Of a stretch of DNA of 64,000 nt, positions 27,576-36,979 are shown piece by piece. Within the stretch, counting starts at the first letter, position 1, and each line of letters begins with the position of its first letter. Made by a program: the position numbers and the translations under genes. The notes beneath the pieces were generated by a model that was not told where the DNA came from, searched no databases, and was given only the letters and a program-made list of their open reading frames with translations. Source of the stretch: Erwinia sp. ErVv1 (GTDB taxonomy: Bacteria; Pseudomonadota; Gammaproteobacteria; Enterobacterales; Enterobacteriaceae); contig NZ_CDPK01000005.1 of the NCBI RefSeq assembly GCF_900068895.1, positions 308,423 through 372,422 of the forward strand. Reading direction: 5' to 3'.

Positions 27576-28465
27576 AAAAAGTCGGCCTCCGTATAGATGT
27601 CGATACCTGGCGGGGAACGCGTGACGGCGTCCCCCGGCTGCTGGAAACGCTCAGTTTACATCGCACTCAGGCCACCTTTTTCTTCAGCGTAGGGCCGGAT
27701 AACATGGGGCGCCACCTGTGGCGCCTGATGAAGCCGAAATTCCTGTGGAAGATGCTGCGCTCGGGCGCGGCCTCGCTGTATGGCTGGGATATTTTGCTGG
27801 CCGGTACGGCCTGGCCCGGGCGCAACATTGCTAAGGGCCTGTCAGAAACGATCGCCGCCGCAACCGAACATCATGAAGTCGGTCTGCATGCATGGGATCA
27901 CTTCGCCTGGCAGACCTGGGCAGGCGTATGGCCTGAGGAGACGCTAACAAAGCAGATCCGCCGGGGGCGCGATGCGCTGCAAAACGTGACCGGGCAGCCG
28001 GTGACCTGCTCAGCGGCCGCGGGCTGGCGGGCAGATGGTCGGGTGATTCACGCAAAGGAGTCTTTCGGCTTTCACTATAACAGCGACTGCCGGGGGACGA
28101 CGCCTTTCCTGCCCCTATTGCCGAATGGCGCACTGGGTACGGTGCAGATCCCCGTTACGCTGCCCACCTGGGATGAGGTCGTCGGTTCGGTTGTCAGTAA
28201 AGAGGCGTACAACGCCTTTATCCTGGAGAAAATTCACCAGGATAAAGGTACGCCCGTTTACACCATCCACGCTGAAGTTGAAGGTATCGCCATGAGCAGC
28301 CAGTTTGACGAACTGCTGCGGCTGGCCGCAGAGCAGGGCATTCAGTTCTGCCCGCTTGGTGACCTGTTGCCTGAGGACCTGTCTGGCCTGCCGACGGGAA
28401 AAGTTGTCCGGGGAACCCTTCCCGGGCGTGAGGGATGGCTGGGATACCAGCAACTATCTGAGTAA
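27572..28465 (+). CDS. arnD: ArnD, Ara4FN-phosphoundecaprenol deformylase
   Basis: 297-aa protein of the polysaccharide deacetylase (NodB) family, which removes the formyl group after transfer to the lipid carrier. It opens [18 protein letters not shown], where the Asp residues fit the metal and catalytic site; [11 protein letters not shown] carries the metal His. Its start overlaps the arnA stop by 4 bp. Confidence 0.94.
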   Translation: MKKVGLRIDVDTWRGTRDGVPRLLETLSLHRTQATFFFSVGPDNMGRHLWRLMKPKFLWKMLRSGAASLYGWDILLAGTAWPGRNIAKGLSETIAAATEHHEVGLHAWDHFAWQTWAGVWPEETLTKQIRRGRDALQNVTGQPVTCSAAAGWRADGRVIHAKESFGFHYNSDCRGTTPFLPLLPNGALGTVQIPVTLPTWDEVVGSVVSKEAYNAFILEKIHQDKGTPVYTIHAEVEGIAMSSQFDELLRLAAEQGIQFCPLGDLLPEDLSGLPTGKVVRGTLPGREGWLGYQQLSE

Positions 28466-28471
28466 GCCAGT

Positions 28472-30133
28472 ATGAAAATAATGAGAAACGGTGCCCTGCT
28501 GCTGGCACTGTTTGCCCTGTACTACCTCGTTCCTCTTGAGTTCCGCGACCTGTGGCAACCTGATGAAACCCGCTATGCCGAAGTCAGCCGGGAGATGCTC
28601 GCCAATGGCGACTGGGTGGTGCCACACTTTTTTAACCTGCGCTATTTTGAAAAACCCATCGCCGGTTACTGGATAAACAACCTCAGCCAGCTACTGCTGG
28701 GCCATAACAACTTTGCCGTGCGCTTTGGCTCCGTTTTTTCCGTCACGCTGACCGCGCTGATGGTCTACTGGCTGGCGCTACGCATCTGGCGCGAACGCTA
28801 CACGGCGATAATGGCCAGCGTTATTTTCCTGACCAGCCTGCTGGTGTTTAGCATTGGCACCTATGCGGTGCTCGACCCGATGATTACTCTGTGGCTGGTG
28901 GCGGCCATGTGTAGCTACTGGTTGACCATTGCCGCGTCCAGCCGTAAGGAAAAGGTGCTGGCCTGGCTGGTGATGGGGCTGGCCTGCGGTATGGGCTTTA
29001 TGACCAAAGGCTTCCTCGCGCTTGCCGTACCGGTGATCGCCATTGTGCCCTGGGCGATTCATCAACGGCGCTTCAAAGAGTTGCTGCTCTTCGGCCCGCT
29101 GGCGGTGATCGGTGCAGCGGCAATTAGCGCGCCCTGGGCGATAGCGATTGCCAAACGCGAACCCGACTTCTGGCACTACTTTTTCTGGGTGGAACATATT
29201 CAGCGCTTCGCCGATGAGAGTGCACAGCATAAAGCGCCTTTCTGGTATTACCTGCCGATTATGGCAATTGGCTGCCTGCCCTGGCTGGGGCTGTTACCCG
29301 GCGCACTGAGTACCGGCTGGCAAAAGCGCAAAGAGAACGTTGGAAGCCTCTACCTGCTAAGCTGGACGGTAATCCCCCTGCTGTTTTTCAGCATTGCTAA
29401 AGGCAAATTACCGACCTACATCCTTCCCTGCTTTGCCCCGCTGGCTATTTTAATGGCGAAACGGGCCACCGATCTGATGTTGGTCAGCGGCAAAGCCCTT
29501 AAAGTGAATGGCTGGATAAACTTTGCTTTTGGGCTGCTGTGTACCCTGGCGATTATTGGATTTCTGGCCCCCTGGGGGCTGGCACGACATCCTGTATATG
29601 GCCATAGCGAGCTGCTCAAGGTCATATTGGGCGGGGGCGCCTTTCTGCTGTGGGGCATTACAGGCTGGCTGACGCTGGCATCACCCGCGAAGCGCTGGAG
29701 CTGGGCAGCCTGCTGTCCGCTGGCACTGGCTCTGGTGGTAGGAATGGTGATCCCCAATCGGGTCATTGACTCCAAGCAGCCGCAGCAGTTTATCCGTGCC
29801 ATTAAAAGCGATATCGCGCCGAGCCGGTTTGTACTGGCAAATAACCCGGGGATCGCCTCCGGGCTGGCCTGGGAGCTTAAGCGCAGCGATATCAAGCTTT
29901 ACGATCAGCCGGGTGAGGTGCAGTACGGATTAAGCTATCCCGACGCAAAAGGGACATTTATTTCCGGGGCTGATTTCGCCGGCTGGCTGGCTGCGCATCG
30001 CCATGAGGGGGAGGTCTCACTGATAATGCTGCTGTCGCACGATGAGAAGCTTACTCCAGGCGATCTGCCCGAAGCGGACCGGGTACTCCGCCGAGGACGG
30101 CTGGTGATGTTCCAGTACAGACAGCTGCCATGA
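28472..30133 (+). CDS. arnT: ArnT, lipid A 4-amino-4-deoxy-L-arabinose transferase
   Basis: 553-aa inner-membrane GT83 glycosyltransferase that attaches Ara4N to lipid A phosphates at the periplasmic face, giving polymyxin and cationic peptide resistance. It has ~12 membrane segments and the early loop motif [19 protein letters not shown] with the conserved acidic residues, then a soluble C-terminal part from ~residue 430. Follows arnD after 6 bp and overlaps arnE by 4 bp. Confidence 0.95.
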   Translation: MKIMRNGALLLALFALYYLVPLEFRDLWQPDETRYAEVSREMLANGDWVVPHFFNLRYFEKPIAGYWINNLSQLLLGHNNFAVRFGSVFSVTLTALMVYWLALRIWRERYTAIMASVIFLTSLLVFSIGTYAVLDPMITLWLVAAMCSYWLTIAASSRKEKVLAWLVMGLACGMGFMTKGFLALAVPVIAIVPWAIHQRRFKELLLFGPLAVIGAAAISAPWAIAIAKREPDFWHYFFWVEHIQRFADESAQHKAPFWYYLPIMAIGCLPWLGLLPGALSTGWQKRKENVGSLYLLSWTVIPLLFFSIAKGKLPTYILPCFAPLAILMAKRATDLMLVSGKALKVNGWINFAFGLLCTLAIIGFLAPWGLARHPVYGHSELLKVILGGGAFLLWGITGWLTLASPAKRWSWAACCPLALALVVGMVIPNRVIDSKQPQQFIRAIKSDIAPSRFVLANNPGIASGLAWELKRSDIKLYDQPGEVQYGLSYPDAKGTFISGADFAGWLAAHRHEGEVSLIMLLSHDEKLTPGDLPEADRVLRRGRLVMFQYRQLP

Positions 30134-30462
30134 ACATCCTGTTTATCGCCTTTGCCAGCCTGTTAAGCTGTGCCGGCCAGCTCTGCCAGAAGCAGGCCGC
30201 ACAGCATGGCCTGCTGAAGGGGCGATGGCATTTACTGTTCTGGCTGGGACTTAGCGCCATACTGCTTGGCTGCGCCATGCTGGTATGGCTGATGGTGCTG
30301 CAAAAGGTGCCGGTAGGCGTGGCGTATCCCATGCTCAGCCTGAACTTTATTTTTATCGTGCTGGCGGCCCGCTGGCTGTGGAAAGAGCCGGTTACCCTCC
30401 GTCACTGGCTGGGCATTGTGCTGATTGTGGCTGGCGTAGTGATAATGGGCGTACGGGCATAA
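30130..30462 (+). CDS. arnE: ArnE, Ara4N-undecaprenyl phosphate flippase subunit
   Basis: 110-aa protein with four membrane helices, EamA/SMR-like. With ArnF it moves undecaprenyl-P-Ara4N across the inner membrane. It overlaps arnT by 4 bp. Confidence 0.9.
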   Translation: MNILFIAFASLLSCAGQLCQKQAAQHGLLKGRWHLLFWLGLSAILLGCAMLVWLMVLQKVPVGVAYPMLSLNFIFIVLAARWLWKEPVTLRHWLGIVLIVAGVVIMGVRA

Positions 30463-30513
30463 TGGATATGTACCGATGTTTGCAGGCAGCAGAATGACCA
30501 GAGGTAGCGTCTG

Positions 30514-30897
30514 ATGGGTATTGTACTGGCACTTTGTAGCGTCCTGCTGGTCAGCGGCGCACAGCTGCTGATGCGCTGGGCGATGATGAACCTGCCGTCG
30601 GCCAGCGATCCGGCCCGGCTGTTTAACGCGCTGCTCAGCCTGCCGCCGGCTGCTCTGGCGCTGGTCGGCGGCCTGTTTGCCTATACGTTATCAATGCTGT
30701 GCTGGTTTCTGGCGCTGCGGAGAATACCGCTCAGCAAGGCGTATCCGCTGTTAAGCCTGAGCTATGTGCTGGTGTGGGGGGCAGCGCTCTGCCTGCCCGC
30801 GCTTAATGAAATCTTCGTCTGGAGTAAGCTGGCCGGGGTAGTACTGATTTTTGGCGGCCTGTTGCTGATCTGCTGGCCCTCGCGGGTAAAAGGCTGA
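30514..30897 (+). CDS. arnF: ArnF, Ara4N-undecaprenyl phosphate flippase subunit
   Basis: 127-aa protein with four membrane helices, partner of ArnE; IPLSKAYPLLSLSYVLVW is a typical SMR-like stretch. A 51-bp gap separates it from arnE. Last gene of the arn operon. Confidence 0.9.
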   Translation: MGIVLALCSVLLVSGAQLLMRWAMMNLPSASDPARLFNALLSLPPAALALVGGLFAYTLSMLCWFLALRRIPLSKAYPLLSLSYVLVWGAALCLPALNEIFVWSKLAGVVLIFGGLLLICWPSRVKG

Positions 30898-31015
30898 ACG
30901 CCTCCTTCTTCTCCACCTTCTTTATTCCTTTCTGAGCCGTTATCGGTCCAGCCTAATGTAATGCTAAGTTTCCCCCGGCAAACTGGGTTCATCTCTGTTT
31001 TCCTGGAGGGGAACG

Positions 31016-31102
31016 ATGCATTACGCCATTAGGCTAGCGGCGGCAAGCCGCAAAAACGTCAGGTTCACGCAGTTAACACCTGTTATTCGGAGGGTGGGAT
31101 GA
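31016..31102 (+). CDS. 28-codon leader ORF coupled to the OmpR-type regulator
   Basis: ATG 31016 has a very strong ribosome site (GGAGGGG 4 bases upstream). It encodes 28 residues, basic overall (MHYAIRLAAASRKNVRFTQL...), and its TGA overlaps the ATG of the next gene (31099) as ATGA. That arrangement implies translational coupling. It may be a leader peptide or only a device to recruit ribosomes; no family known. Confidence 0.5.
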   Translation: MHYAIRLAAASRKNVRFTQLTPVIRRVG

Positions 31103-31758
31103 GAATTCTGCTGACTGAAGAGAATTGCCTGCAAAGTGAAGCAATTCTCCCCCCGCTCAGAGAGGCAGGCTACGCCATGGAGTGCATAAAACACCCGACG
31201 GGGGAGCTGCTGGCGGATGGCCATTTTGATATTGTCATTCTCAGTGCCGGACTGCCGCCAGGCGAGAGGGAGAGTCTGAAGGATCTGCTGCGCGTGACGG
31301 GCCGTGAGTTACCCCTGCTGATTATGATGACGTGTTCGGAGACGGCAGGCGAACGTTCAGGCTGCACAGATACCGACATTGACGGCTACATTGCCACGCC
31401 CTTCGATGCCGAATCACTGCTTGCCTGCCTGCATAATGCCCGGCGACGGCGGGAGGGGCAGGGCGCACCGCTGATCAGCAATGGTGAAATCGTGCTGGAT
31501 CCTGCCAGCTATCAGGCCGTTAATCTGCTCAGCGGTGAGGTGCACCGCCTGTCTATTCGCGAGTTCGCGTTAATGCAGGCACTGATATCCCAGCCGGGCA
31601 GGCCGCTTTCACGGCGTGAGCTTGAGTCTAAACTCTACGGCTGGGGAGAGGGGATTGAGAGCAATGCGGTTGAATTTTTTATCCATTCGCTGCGAAAAAA
31701 AATGGGCAGTGGCGCCATTAAGAACATTCGGGGCGTGGGATGGATGGTATCATCATAA
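31099..31758 (+). CDS. OmpR/PhoB-type regulator with degenerate receiver (BasR/PmrA-like)
   Basis: 219-aa protein with a receiver domain (1-115) and a C-terminal winged helix (about 125-218, LSIREFALMQALISQPGRPLSRRELESKLYGWGEGIESNAVEFFIHSLRKKMG). The DNA-binding half resembles BasR/QseB regulators. The receiver lacks the key residues: the phospho-acceptor Asp is Ser49 (VILSAGLP where BasR has VVLDLGLP) and the switch Lys is Thr100 (ATPF instead of VKPF). The acidic pair E7/E8 and Thr78 remain. It should therefore work without phosphorylation. There is no partner kinase next to it. It lies 200 bp after arnF, and so may act on arn or on the binding-protein gene downstream. Confidence 0.85.
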   Translation: MRILLTEENCLQSEAILPPLREAGYAMECIKHPTGELLADGHFDIVILSAGLPPGERESLKDLLRVTGRELPLLIMMTCSETAGERSGCTDTDIDGYIATPFDAESLLACLHNARRRREGQGAPLISNGEIVLDPASYQAVNLLSGEVHRLSIREFALMQALISQPGRPLSRRELESKLYGWGEGIESNAVEFFIHSLRKKMGSGAIKNIRGVGWMVSS

Positions 31759-31797
31759 ATGATTCTTGCTCTGATTCTTATTCTCAGGAGACAATTA

Positions 31798-32910
31798 GTG
31801 AAAACTCGTTCGTGGCTGTTATTGGGCACTATGCTGGCCAGCGCAGGCTGTGCCGCCACCACCTATCCGGTGCAGATCACCGATATGGACAATCAAAAAA
31901 TCACCCTGAGTAAGGAGCCACAGCATGTGATCCTGCAGGACGGACGGGATGTACTTTCTCTGGCCCTGCTGGACAGGGAAGATCCCTTTCGGCGGGTGGT
32001 CGCATGGAATAACCTGCCGAAAAAACAGGATACCCAGACCTGGGATTTGCTGAAGAAAACCTGGCCGGAAGCGACGAAAATTATCGATATGGGCTTCAGC
32101 GATCGCGGAGAGGTCAATCTTGAAAGCGTCATTGCTGAAAAGCCCGACCTGATGATTGCCCAGCTGCGCGCGAAGCCTGCTCTTAAGCAGACGGGCGTGC
32201 TGGACCAGCTGCAAAAGCTGCATATCCCGGTGGTGTTCATCGACTATGAACTGCACCCGGCGCAGAACACGGCAAACAGCATCACCCTGCTGGGAACCAT
32301 TCTGAATCAGGAATCCAGGGCAAAGGCGTACACCGACTTCTACCAGGCACATTGGAACAATTTACAGCAGAAAATTGAACCGATTAAGCCTAAGCCCACG
32401 GTCTTTATCGAACCTATTGCCGGGAACTCAGATGGCTGCTGCTTTACCCACGGACACAACGGCTGGGGCGGTCTGGTTGAGGCGGTAGGCGGGAAGAATA
32501 TTGGCTCCAGCCTGCTGCCCGGTGCTTCAGGGTTTGTTGCGCTTGAGAAGATTATTGCGATGAAGCCTGACGTCTATATTATGACCGGATCAAAGCGCCC
32601 GGATAAAAACGTGCTGCCGTTTGGCTTCGGCGTGGCACCGCAGGAGGTGACGGCCCCCTTTAAGAAACTGATCGAACGCAATGGTCTCCAGCAGATAGCG
32701 CCGGTCAAAGCGGGGCGTGTCTACGGGGTTTATCACCATTTTTATAACCATCCGTACAATATTATCGGCATGGAAATCCTGGCGAAGGACCTCTACCCGG
32801 CGCAGTTCAGCGATCTGAATCCAACGGCAGACTTCCATCAAATCCTCACCCGCTTCACAAAAATTCCGGATGGACCTGTCACCCTGAGCTATCCCTCAGA
32901 CAAGCCGTAA
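31798..32910 (+). CDS. Periplasmic metal-chelate binding protein (FepB/BtuF-like)
   Basis: 370-aa substrate-binding protein of the class III ABC type (PeriplBP_2). Signal sequence with an SAGC site near residue 17, so it may be a lipoprotein although the -3 position is unusual. Two lobes are visible: VILQDGRDVLSLALL...VNLESVIAEKPDLMIAQL and GGKNIGSSLLPGASGFVALEKIIAMKPDVYIM. Substrate is probably a ferric siderophore, haem or cobalamin. GTG 31798 is chosen because CAGGAG lies 8 bases upstream; an upstream in-frame ATG at 31759 would give a shorter, poorer leader. It is only 39 bp after the degenerate regulator and so likely co-transcribed. No cognate permease is present. Confidence 0.82.
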   Translation: MKTRSWLLLGTMLASAGCAATTYPVQITDMDNQKITLSKEPQHVILQDGRDVLSLALLDREDPFRRVVAWNNLPKKQDTQTWDLLKKTWPEATKIIDMGFSDRGEVNLESVIAEKPDLMIAQLRAKPALKQTGVLDQLQKLHIPVVFIDYELHPAQNTANSITLLGTILNQESRAKAYTDFYQAHWNNLQQKIEPIKPKPTVFIEPIAGNSDGCCFTHGHNGWGGLVEAVGGKNIGSSLLPGASGFVALEKIIAMKPDVYIMTGSKRPDKNVLPFGFGVAPQEVTAPFKKLIERNGLQQIAPVKAGRVYGVYHHFYNHPYNIIGMEILAKDLYPAQFSDLNPTADFHQILTRFTKIPDGPVTLSYPSDKP

Positions 32911-32942
32911 ACTAAAGCCATACCAAATAGATTTCATCCCTG

Positions 32943-32967
32943 AAAAGGCGACATTTTGTTGCCTTTT
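32943..32967 (+). terminator. Hairpin between the binding-protein gene and fetA
   Basis: AAAAGGC-GAC, loop ATTTT, GTT-GCCTTTT. A good terminator-like stem ending in T4. Confidence 0.7.
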
Positions 32968-33009
32968 CGCGTTATGATCGGCGGCATAAATAATTTGCAG
33001 GACGCCACT

Positions 33010-33678
33010 ATGTCGACCCATCCTCCCCTGCTGGACGTACAGGGTGTGAGCTATGCACTGGCCGGAAACACGCTGCTGGCTCCCGTATCGCTTACGCTTA
33101 ACGCGGGTGATTTTCTCCTTCTGACCGGACCGTCCGGCTGCGGGAAAAGCACGCTATTAAAAATTATCGCTTCGCTACTCGATCCCACGCACGGCAGCGT
33201 GCTGTTTAAAGGTCAGCCCGTCAGTGAACTGAGACCCGAAACCTACCGTCAGCAGGTCTCCTGGTGCTGTCAGACGCCCGCGCTGTTTGGCAAAACGGTA
33301 TGGGATAACCTGGCGCTGCCGTGGGAAATCCGCCACAAAAAAGCTGAAAGAGAGGGACTGCAACGCTGGCTGCAACGGGTCAATCTCCCGGCAGAGACGC
33401 TGGACAAAGAGATTGAGACGCTTTCCGGCGGGGAAAAGCAGCGGGTGGGGCTACTGCGTAATCTGCAGTTCTTACCTGACGTGCTGCTGCTGGACGAAGT
33501 CACCAGCGCGCTGGATGATGAAAACAAGCAGGCCATCAATGGGCTGATCAACGAGCTGATGGCTGAAAAGGGCATGGCCGCCATATGGATCAGTCACGAT
33601 AGCGCCGAAATTCATCGGGCGCAGCGGGTATTGACGCTCAGCCCATCCTCAGCCGGGAGTGCAGATGAACCAGCATAA
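33010..33678 (+). CDS. fetA: FetA (YbbL), iron export ABC transporter ATPase
   Basis: 222-aa ABC ATPase: Walker A GPSGCGKST, signature LSGGEKQRVGLLRNL, Walker B DVLLLDEVTSALDDE and switch His in WISHD. With FetB it exports iron and protects against peroxide stress. ATG 33010 gives the family length. It overlaps fetB by 14 bp. Confidence 0.92.
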   Translation: MSTHPPLLDVQGVSYALAGNTLLAPVSLTLNAGDFLLLTGPSGCGKSTLLKIIASLLDPTHGSVLFKGQPVSELRPETYRQQVSWCCQTPALFGKTVWDNLALPWEIRHKKAEREGLQRWLQRVNLPAETLDKEIETLSGGEKQRVGLLRNLQFLPDVLLLDEVTSALDDENKQAINGLINELMAEKGMAAIWISHDSAEIHRAQRVLTLSPSSAGSADEPA

Positions 33679-34432
33679 CATTACAAACGAATCCCTGGGG
33701 CTGGCGCTGATCCTGGTGCTGATTGCCCTGCTGGTGAGCAGGAAAGAGAAGCTGGGGCTGGAAAAAGATATTATCTGGAGCGTATCGCGGGCCATCGTTC
33801 AGCTGATTATCGTCGGCTACGTGCTGAAGTATATCTTTATGCTCAACAACGGCTGGCTGACCGTGTTGATGGTGCTGTTTATCTGTACCAATGCGGCGCT
33901 GAACGCCCGTAAGCGTAGCCGCAATATCGACCGGGCGCTGGCTATCTCTTTTGTCGCCATCACCCTGAGTACCACCCTGACGCTGACAATTCTGGTGCTG
34001 TCCGGCTCCATTGAGTTCCTGCCGATGCAGGTTATTCCGATATCAGGCATGATCGCGGGCAATGCGATGGTGGCCGTGGGGCTGTGCTACAGCAACCTGA
34101 ATCAGCGTTTTGCCGACAACCGCCAGAAAATACTTGAAAGGCTTAGCCTCGGCGCGTCAATTAAAGTGGCTTCCGGCTCGCTAATCCGCGACAGCATTCG
34201 CGCCGCGATGATCCCTACCGTCGATGCAGCGAAAACCGTGGGTCTGGTGAGTCTGCCGGGCATGATGTCCGGGCTGATTTTTGCCGGGATCGATCCGGTT
34301 AAGGCGATTAAATACCAGATTATGGTGACGTTTATGCTGCTCGGTACCGCCAGCTTCTCGACCATTATTGCCGGATACCTCGCCTATCGGCGTTTTTATA
34401 ACGCGCGGGCGCAGTTAAAAGCGGGAATTTGA
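33665..34432 (+). CDS. fetB: FetB (YbbM, UPF0014), iron export permease
   Basis: 255-aa inner-membrane permease with ~7 hydrophobic segments. SIKVASGSLIRDSIRAAMIPTVDAAKTVGLVSLPGMMSGLIFAGIDPVKAIKYQI is the conserved FetB region. ATG 33665 lies within the fetA end, so translation is coupled. Confidence 0.92.
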   Translation: MNQHNITNESLGLALILVLIALLVSRKEKLGLEKDIIWSVSRAIVQLIIVGYVLKYIFMLNNGWLTVLMVLFICTNAALNARKRSRNIDRALAISFVAITLSTTLTLTILVLSGSIEFLPMQVIPISGMIAGNAMVAVGLCYSNLNQRFADNRQKILERLSLGASIKVASGSLIRDSIRAAMIPTVDAAKTVGLVSLPGMMSGLIFAGIDPVKAIKYQIMVTFMLLGTASFSTIIAGYLAYRRFYNARAQLKAGI

Positions 34433-34438
34433 ACAGGG

Positions 34439-34459
34439 CCGGGCCGCATTGCGGCCCGG
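34439..34459. terminator. Hairpin between convergent fetB and porin genes
   Basis: CCGGGCCGC-ATT-GCGGCCCGG, a perfect 9-bp stem 7 bp after the fetB stop and 9 bp from the end of the porin gene. Confidence 0.7.
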
Positions 34460-34467
34460 ACTGAGGA

Positions 34468-35808
34468 TCAGAAGTTGATGTTGGCGCTAATGCCGCCGAT
34501 AAAGGCATCTTTCACTTCGCCTACCGCACCCGGAGAAGCGACATATTGCAGGTTCGGCCGCAGGTTCAGCCAGCTGGTAAGATGGGCATTGTAGTAAATC
34601 TCATAGTCGTACTCCGATCCGCTCTGGATCGGCAGATAAGTCGGGTTATTGTAGTCATTTACCCCATTATCCCGGTTAGTCTGACGCAGCATATTGCCGT
34701 AGTCATCGTTGACGTGAATGCGCGCCGCGCCGATGCCAATTTCATCTTTAGCACGGGAAGCAAACGGGCTTTTCCAGACAAAAGAGACCGACTGGTAGTT
34801 GTCCGTTTTAGAGGTTTTGTGATCGTTCATCACCGCCTGTACGATAACGCCCAGACCCCGCTGATTGTCGCCGTCCATTGAGGTCAGCTGTTGTTGCAGC
34901 AGCAGGTAACCACCGTAGGCGTGATTCTGTTCGCCGTACTGTCCGTCACGGTATGAGCTGTAGTTATCGCCTTTCACCGACGAGTAATACATCCCTACGC
35001 GGTAGTTACCCGGCAGTTTGTCGGCGCCAAAGGCTGGCTGCCAGCCCAATTCAACCGGGACCATATTCCCTTCGGTGTGGCTGGTATCCAGGCGGAAGCC
35101 GTTACCGGTATCGTAGTTCGAGGCAGTTTGGTTATAGAAGCCAACCTGTAAGAACACTTCAGGCGTGAAGCTGAATTTTACCCTGCCGCCCCACTGAGAT
35201 ACCGGCCAGTTATACCAGCGATCGCCCCGCCAGTTTCCCGCCTGACCGCTACCGAACGCGAGGTTCTGGAAGTTACTCTGAAACGCATCGAAGTCTTCGC
35301 CAACGGTAACCCGTCCTGCCTTCACTTCAACCGCATGGTCAAAAAAGCCTTTATTCAGCCAGAACTGAGTCAGGCGCCAGGTTTGTCCACGTCCCCAGAC
35401 TTCCTGCACGGATGAGAGCCCACCGGATCGCGGGTCATTAATATAATCCGACAGGTTTTGCCCATTACGGCTGGTGATAGTGGTCTGAAACTGCGTGTCA
35501 TTCCAGTTGAGGAGTTTTTCCAAATCCAGCGTGGTGCCGAATGCCCACTGGTCCGTGTAGCGGGCGGTAGTTGAATGGTTATATCCACCGGAGAAGTTGC
35601 TGGCGGATTCCATGGTGTAGTTAACCTGGAAATCCACACCGTCATTTTTTAACTGGGTGCGGGAGCCGCCCCAGTCGCCAAAAGCATAGGGGGAATCAAT
35701 GCTGAGCGGGGCATAATCTGCCAGTGCAGATCCTGATGCCAGCATTAATCCCAAACCACAGAACGCCACCGATCTTTTTAATGTGGTTTTAGGGAGCTTG
35801 CTTTTCAT
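34468..35808 (-). CDS. OprB-family carbohydrate porin
   Basis: 446-aa outer-membrane porin. Signal peptide ends ASGSALAD; the mature protein opens with DSPYAFGDWGGSRTQLKNDGVDFQVNYTMESASNFSGG, typical for OprB, and ends with a C-terminal Phe (GISANINF) as beta-barrel proteins do. OprB porins admit glucose and other sugars. ATG 35808 is chosen because AGGTG lies ~9 bases upstream and the signal peptide begins there; the open frame extends 84 codons upstream without support. A sugar porin would fit the periplasmic glucose oxidation by Gcd, but the genes are 13 kb apart. Confidence 0.88.
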   Translation of the reverse strand: MKSKLPKTTLKRSVAFCGLGLMLASGSALADYAPLSIDSPYAFGDWGGSRTQLKNDGVDFQVNYTMESASNFSGGYNHSTTARYTDQWAFGTTLDLEKLLNWNDTQFQTTITSRNGQNLSDYINDPRSGGLSSVQEVWGRGQTWRLTQFWLNKGFFDHAVEVKAGRVTVGEDFDAFQSNFQNLAFGSGQAGNWRGDRWYNWPVSQWGGRVKFSFTPEVFLQVGFYNQTASNYDTGNGFRLDTSHTEGNMVPVELGWQPAFGADKLPGNYRVGMYYSSVKGDNYSSYRDGQYGEQNHAYGGYLLLQQQLTSMDGDNQRGLGVIVQAVMNDHKTSKTDNYQSVSFVWKSPFASRAKDEIGIGAARIHVNDDYGNMLRQTNRDNGVNDYNNPTYLPIQSGSEYDYEIYYNAHLTSWLNLRPNLQYVASPGAVGEVKDAFIGGISANINF

Positions 35809-36343
35809 TTTGGAACACCTTCTTGTTATTGGAATAATTTTTTTCTGTTGCCTGTCAGGCAGGAGGGTCTGGGCCGTTGCGCCTGAGGTCAGTTTTTTCT
35901 CCGGCTTATCAGGCGCGGAAAAGGGAAAATGCCTGACATGAGCGGGTTTTACGGTCCGTACGGACGGCATGAAACCACCATTAGCGGAGATAGTTGTTAT
36001 AAATAGTGCTGAAATGATTTGGCTGCTAATTGAAATTGCTGGATTTGAAATGTCGATCACATATTTAAGTGCGCAGGCACAGGAGGGGGCGTCAATTAAT
36101 TCGGTTTATTTCAAAAACGAGGTGTGTTGGGAGCAGGGCGGGTCGAATTGAGGGTATTAACCGGGGCACGGAAGCCGAAGTGAGTAAGGGGGTGCAGCAG
36201 ACAGAGATTTAGCAAAAAAAGAGGGGAATGGCGAGGTAACCGATCGGTACTAATGCGACGATAAAGGCGATAAAGGCGATAAAAAAGGCCGACGATGTCG
36301 GCCTTTCAGGGGGGGCGCTAGCGATTAACTTAGCGCCTCGGGC
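35809..36343. other. Intergenic region with operator-like palindrome upstream of the porin
   Basis: 535 bp without a supportable gene. GTCCGTACGGAC (35954-35965) is a perfect 12-bp palindrome 146 bp before the porin start and could be a LacI-type operator. A small tandem repeat GATAAAGGC lies at 36260-36289 next to the terminator of the following gene. Confidence 0.5.
36284..36306 (-). terminator. Terminator of the CsbD/DUF883-like gene
   Basis: On the - strand: AAAGGCCGAC-ATC-GTCGGCCTTT followed by TTTA. Strong stem. Confidence 0.85.
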
Positions 36344-36598
36344 TTAGCGACGGCCGAAAATCTTCGCCGCCAGGAAGCCAACGCCAGCGGCAATCGCCAG
36401 CGAAACAAATGGGGCATCCTGCGTTTTGGTTTTCACACAGTCCAGCGCATCATCAACAGCGTAAGATGCTTTGGCCGCGCCCTGACGCACTTTACCTTTT
36501 AACTCATGCTCGGGAGAATCAGTCGCTTTACCGAGCTGCTCCTGGCCTTTACCCAGTGCTTCGTCAGCTTTGTCACTCGCTTTATCTAACAGACTCAT
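36344..36598 (-). CDS. Small stress-type protein (CsbD/DUF883-like)
   Basis: 84-aa protein: a charged helical N-terminal half (LLDKASDKADEALGKGQEQLGKATDSPEHELKGKVRQGAAKASYAVDDALD) and a C-terminal hydrophobic anchor (FVSLAIAAGVGFLAAKIFGRR). This fits the CsbD-like or ElaB/DUF883 membrane-tethered stress proteins. AGGAG lies 5 bases before the ATG. The 2.2-kb repeat cluster begins upstream of it. Confidence 0.75.
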   Translation of the reverse strand: MSLLDKASDKADEALGKGQEQLGKATDSPEHELKGKVRQGAAKASYAVDDALDCVKTKTQDAPFVSLAIAAGVGFLAAKIFGRR

Positions 36599-36773
36599 AA
36601 TATCTCCTTCTTAGTGGCATGATTTCCTCATAGGGAACATTAAGAGTAGACCATCCCGTACGAGTTGCCGTTGCGGTTGTGTGAAAAAATATGACGAAGG
36701 TAAAGAATTTGGCAGTTGGGGTGTTTTTTTAGCCTCGGAATGTCTACCTCGTGAATTGATGGGTGTTTGGTAC

Positions 36774-36979
36774 TGCACAGGCCTGGGGTGTCGGCTACGG
36801 GTGGGGCCCGGTGTGACAGAGGTCCGTGTGGTCGCCAACGGGTGGTGCCCGGTGCTGCACAGGCCTGGGGTGTCGCATACGGGTGGGGTTCGATGTGACA
36901 GAGGTCCGTGTGTTCGCCAATGGGTGGTGCCCGGTGCTGCACAGGCCTGGGGTGTCGCCAACGGGTGGTGCCCGGTGCC
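36774..36979. repeat. 41/82-bp tandem repeat block
   Basis: The motif TGCACAGGCCTGGGGTGTCG starts at 36774, 36856 and 36938, exactly 82 bp apart. Each 82-bp unit is two related ~41-bp halves: one with CTGCACAGGCCTGGGGTG and one with TGACAGAGGTCCGTGTG, both ending in GGGTGG-N-GCCCGGTG. Five half-units are present here and one more stands alone at 37385-37426. Confidence 0.9.
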
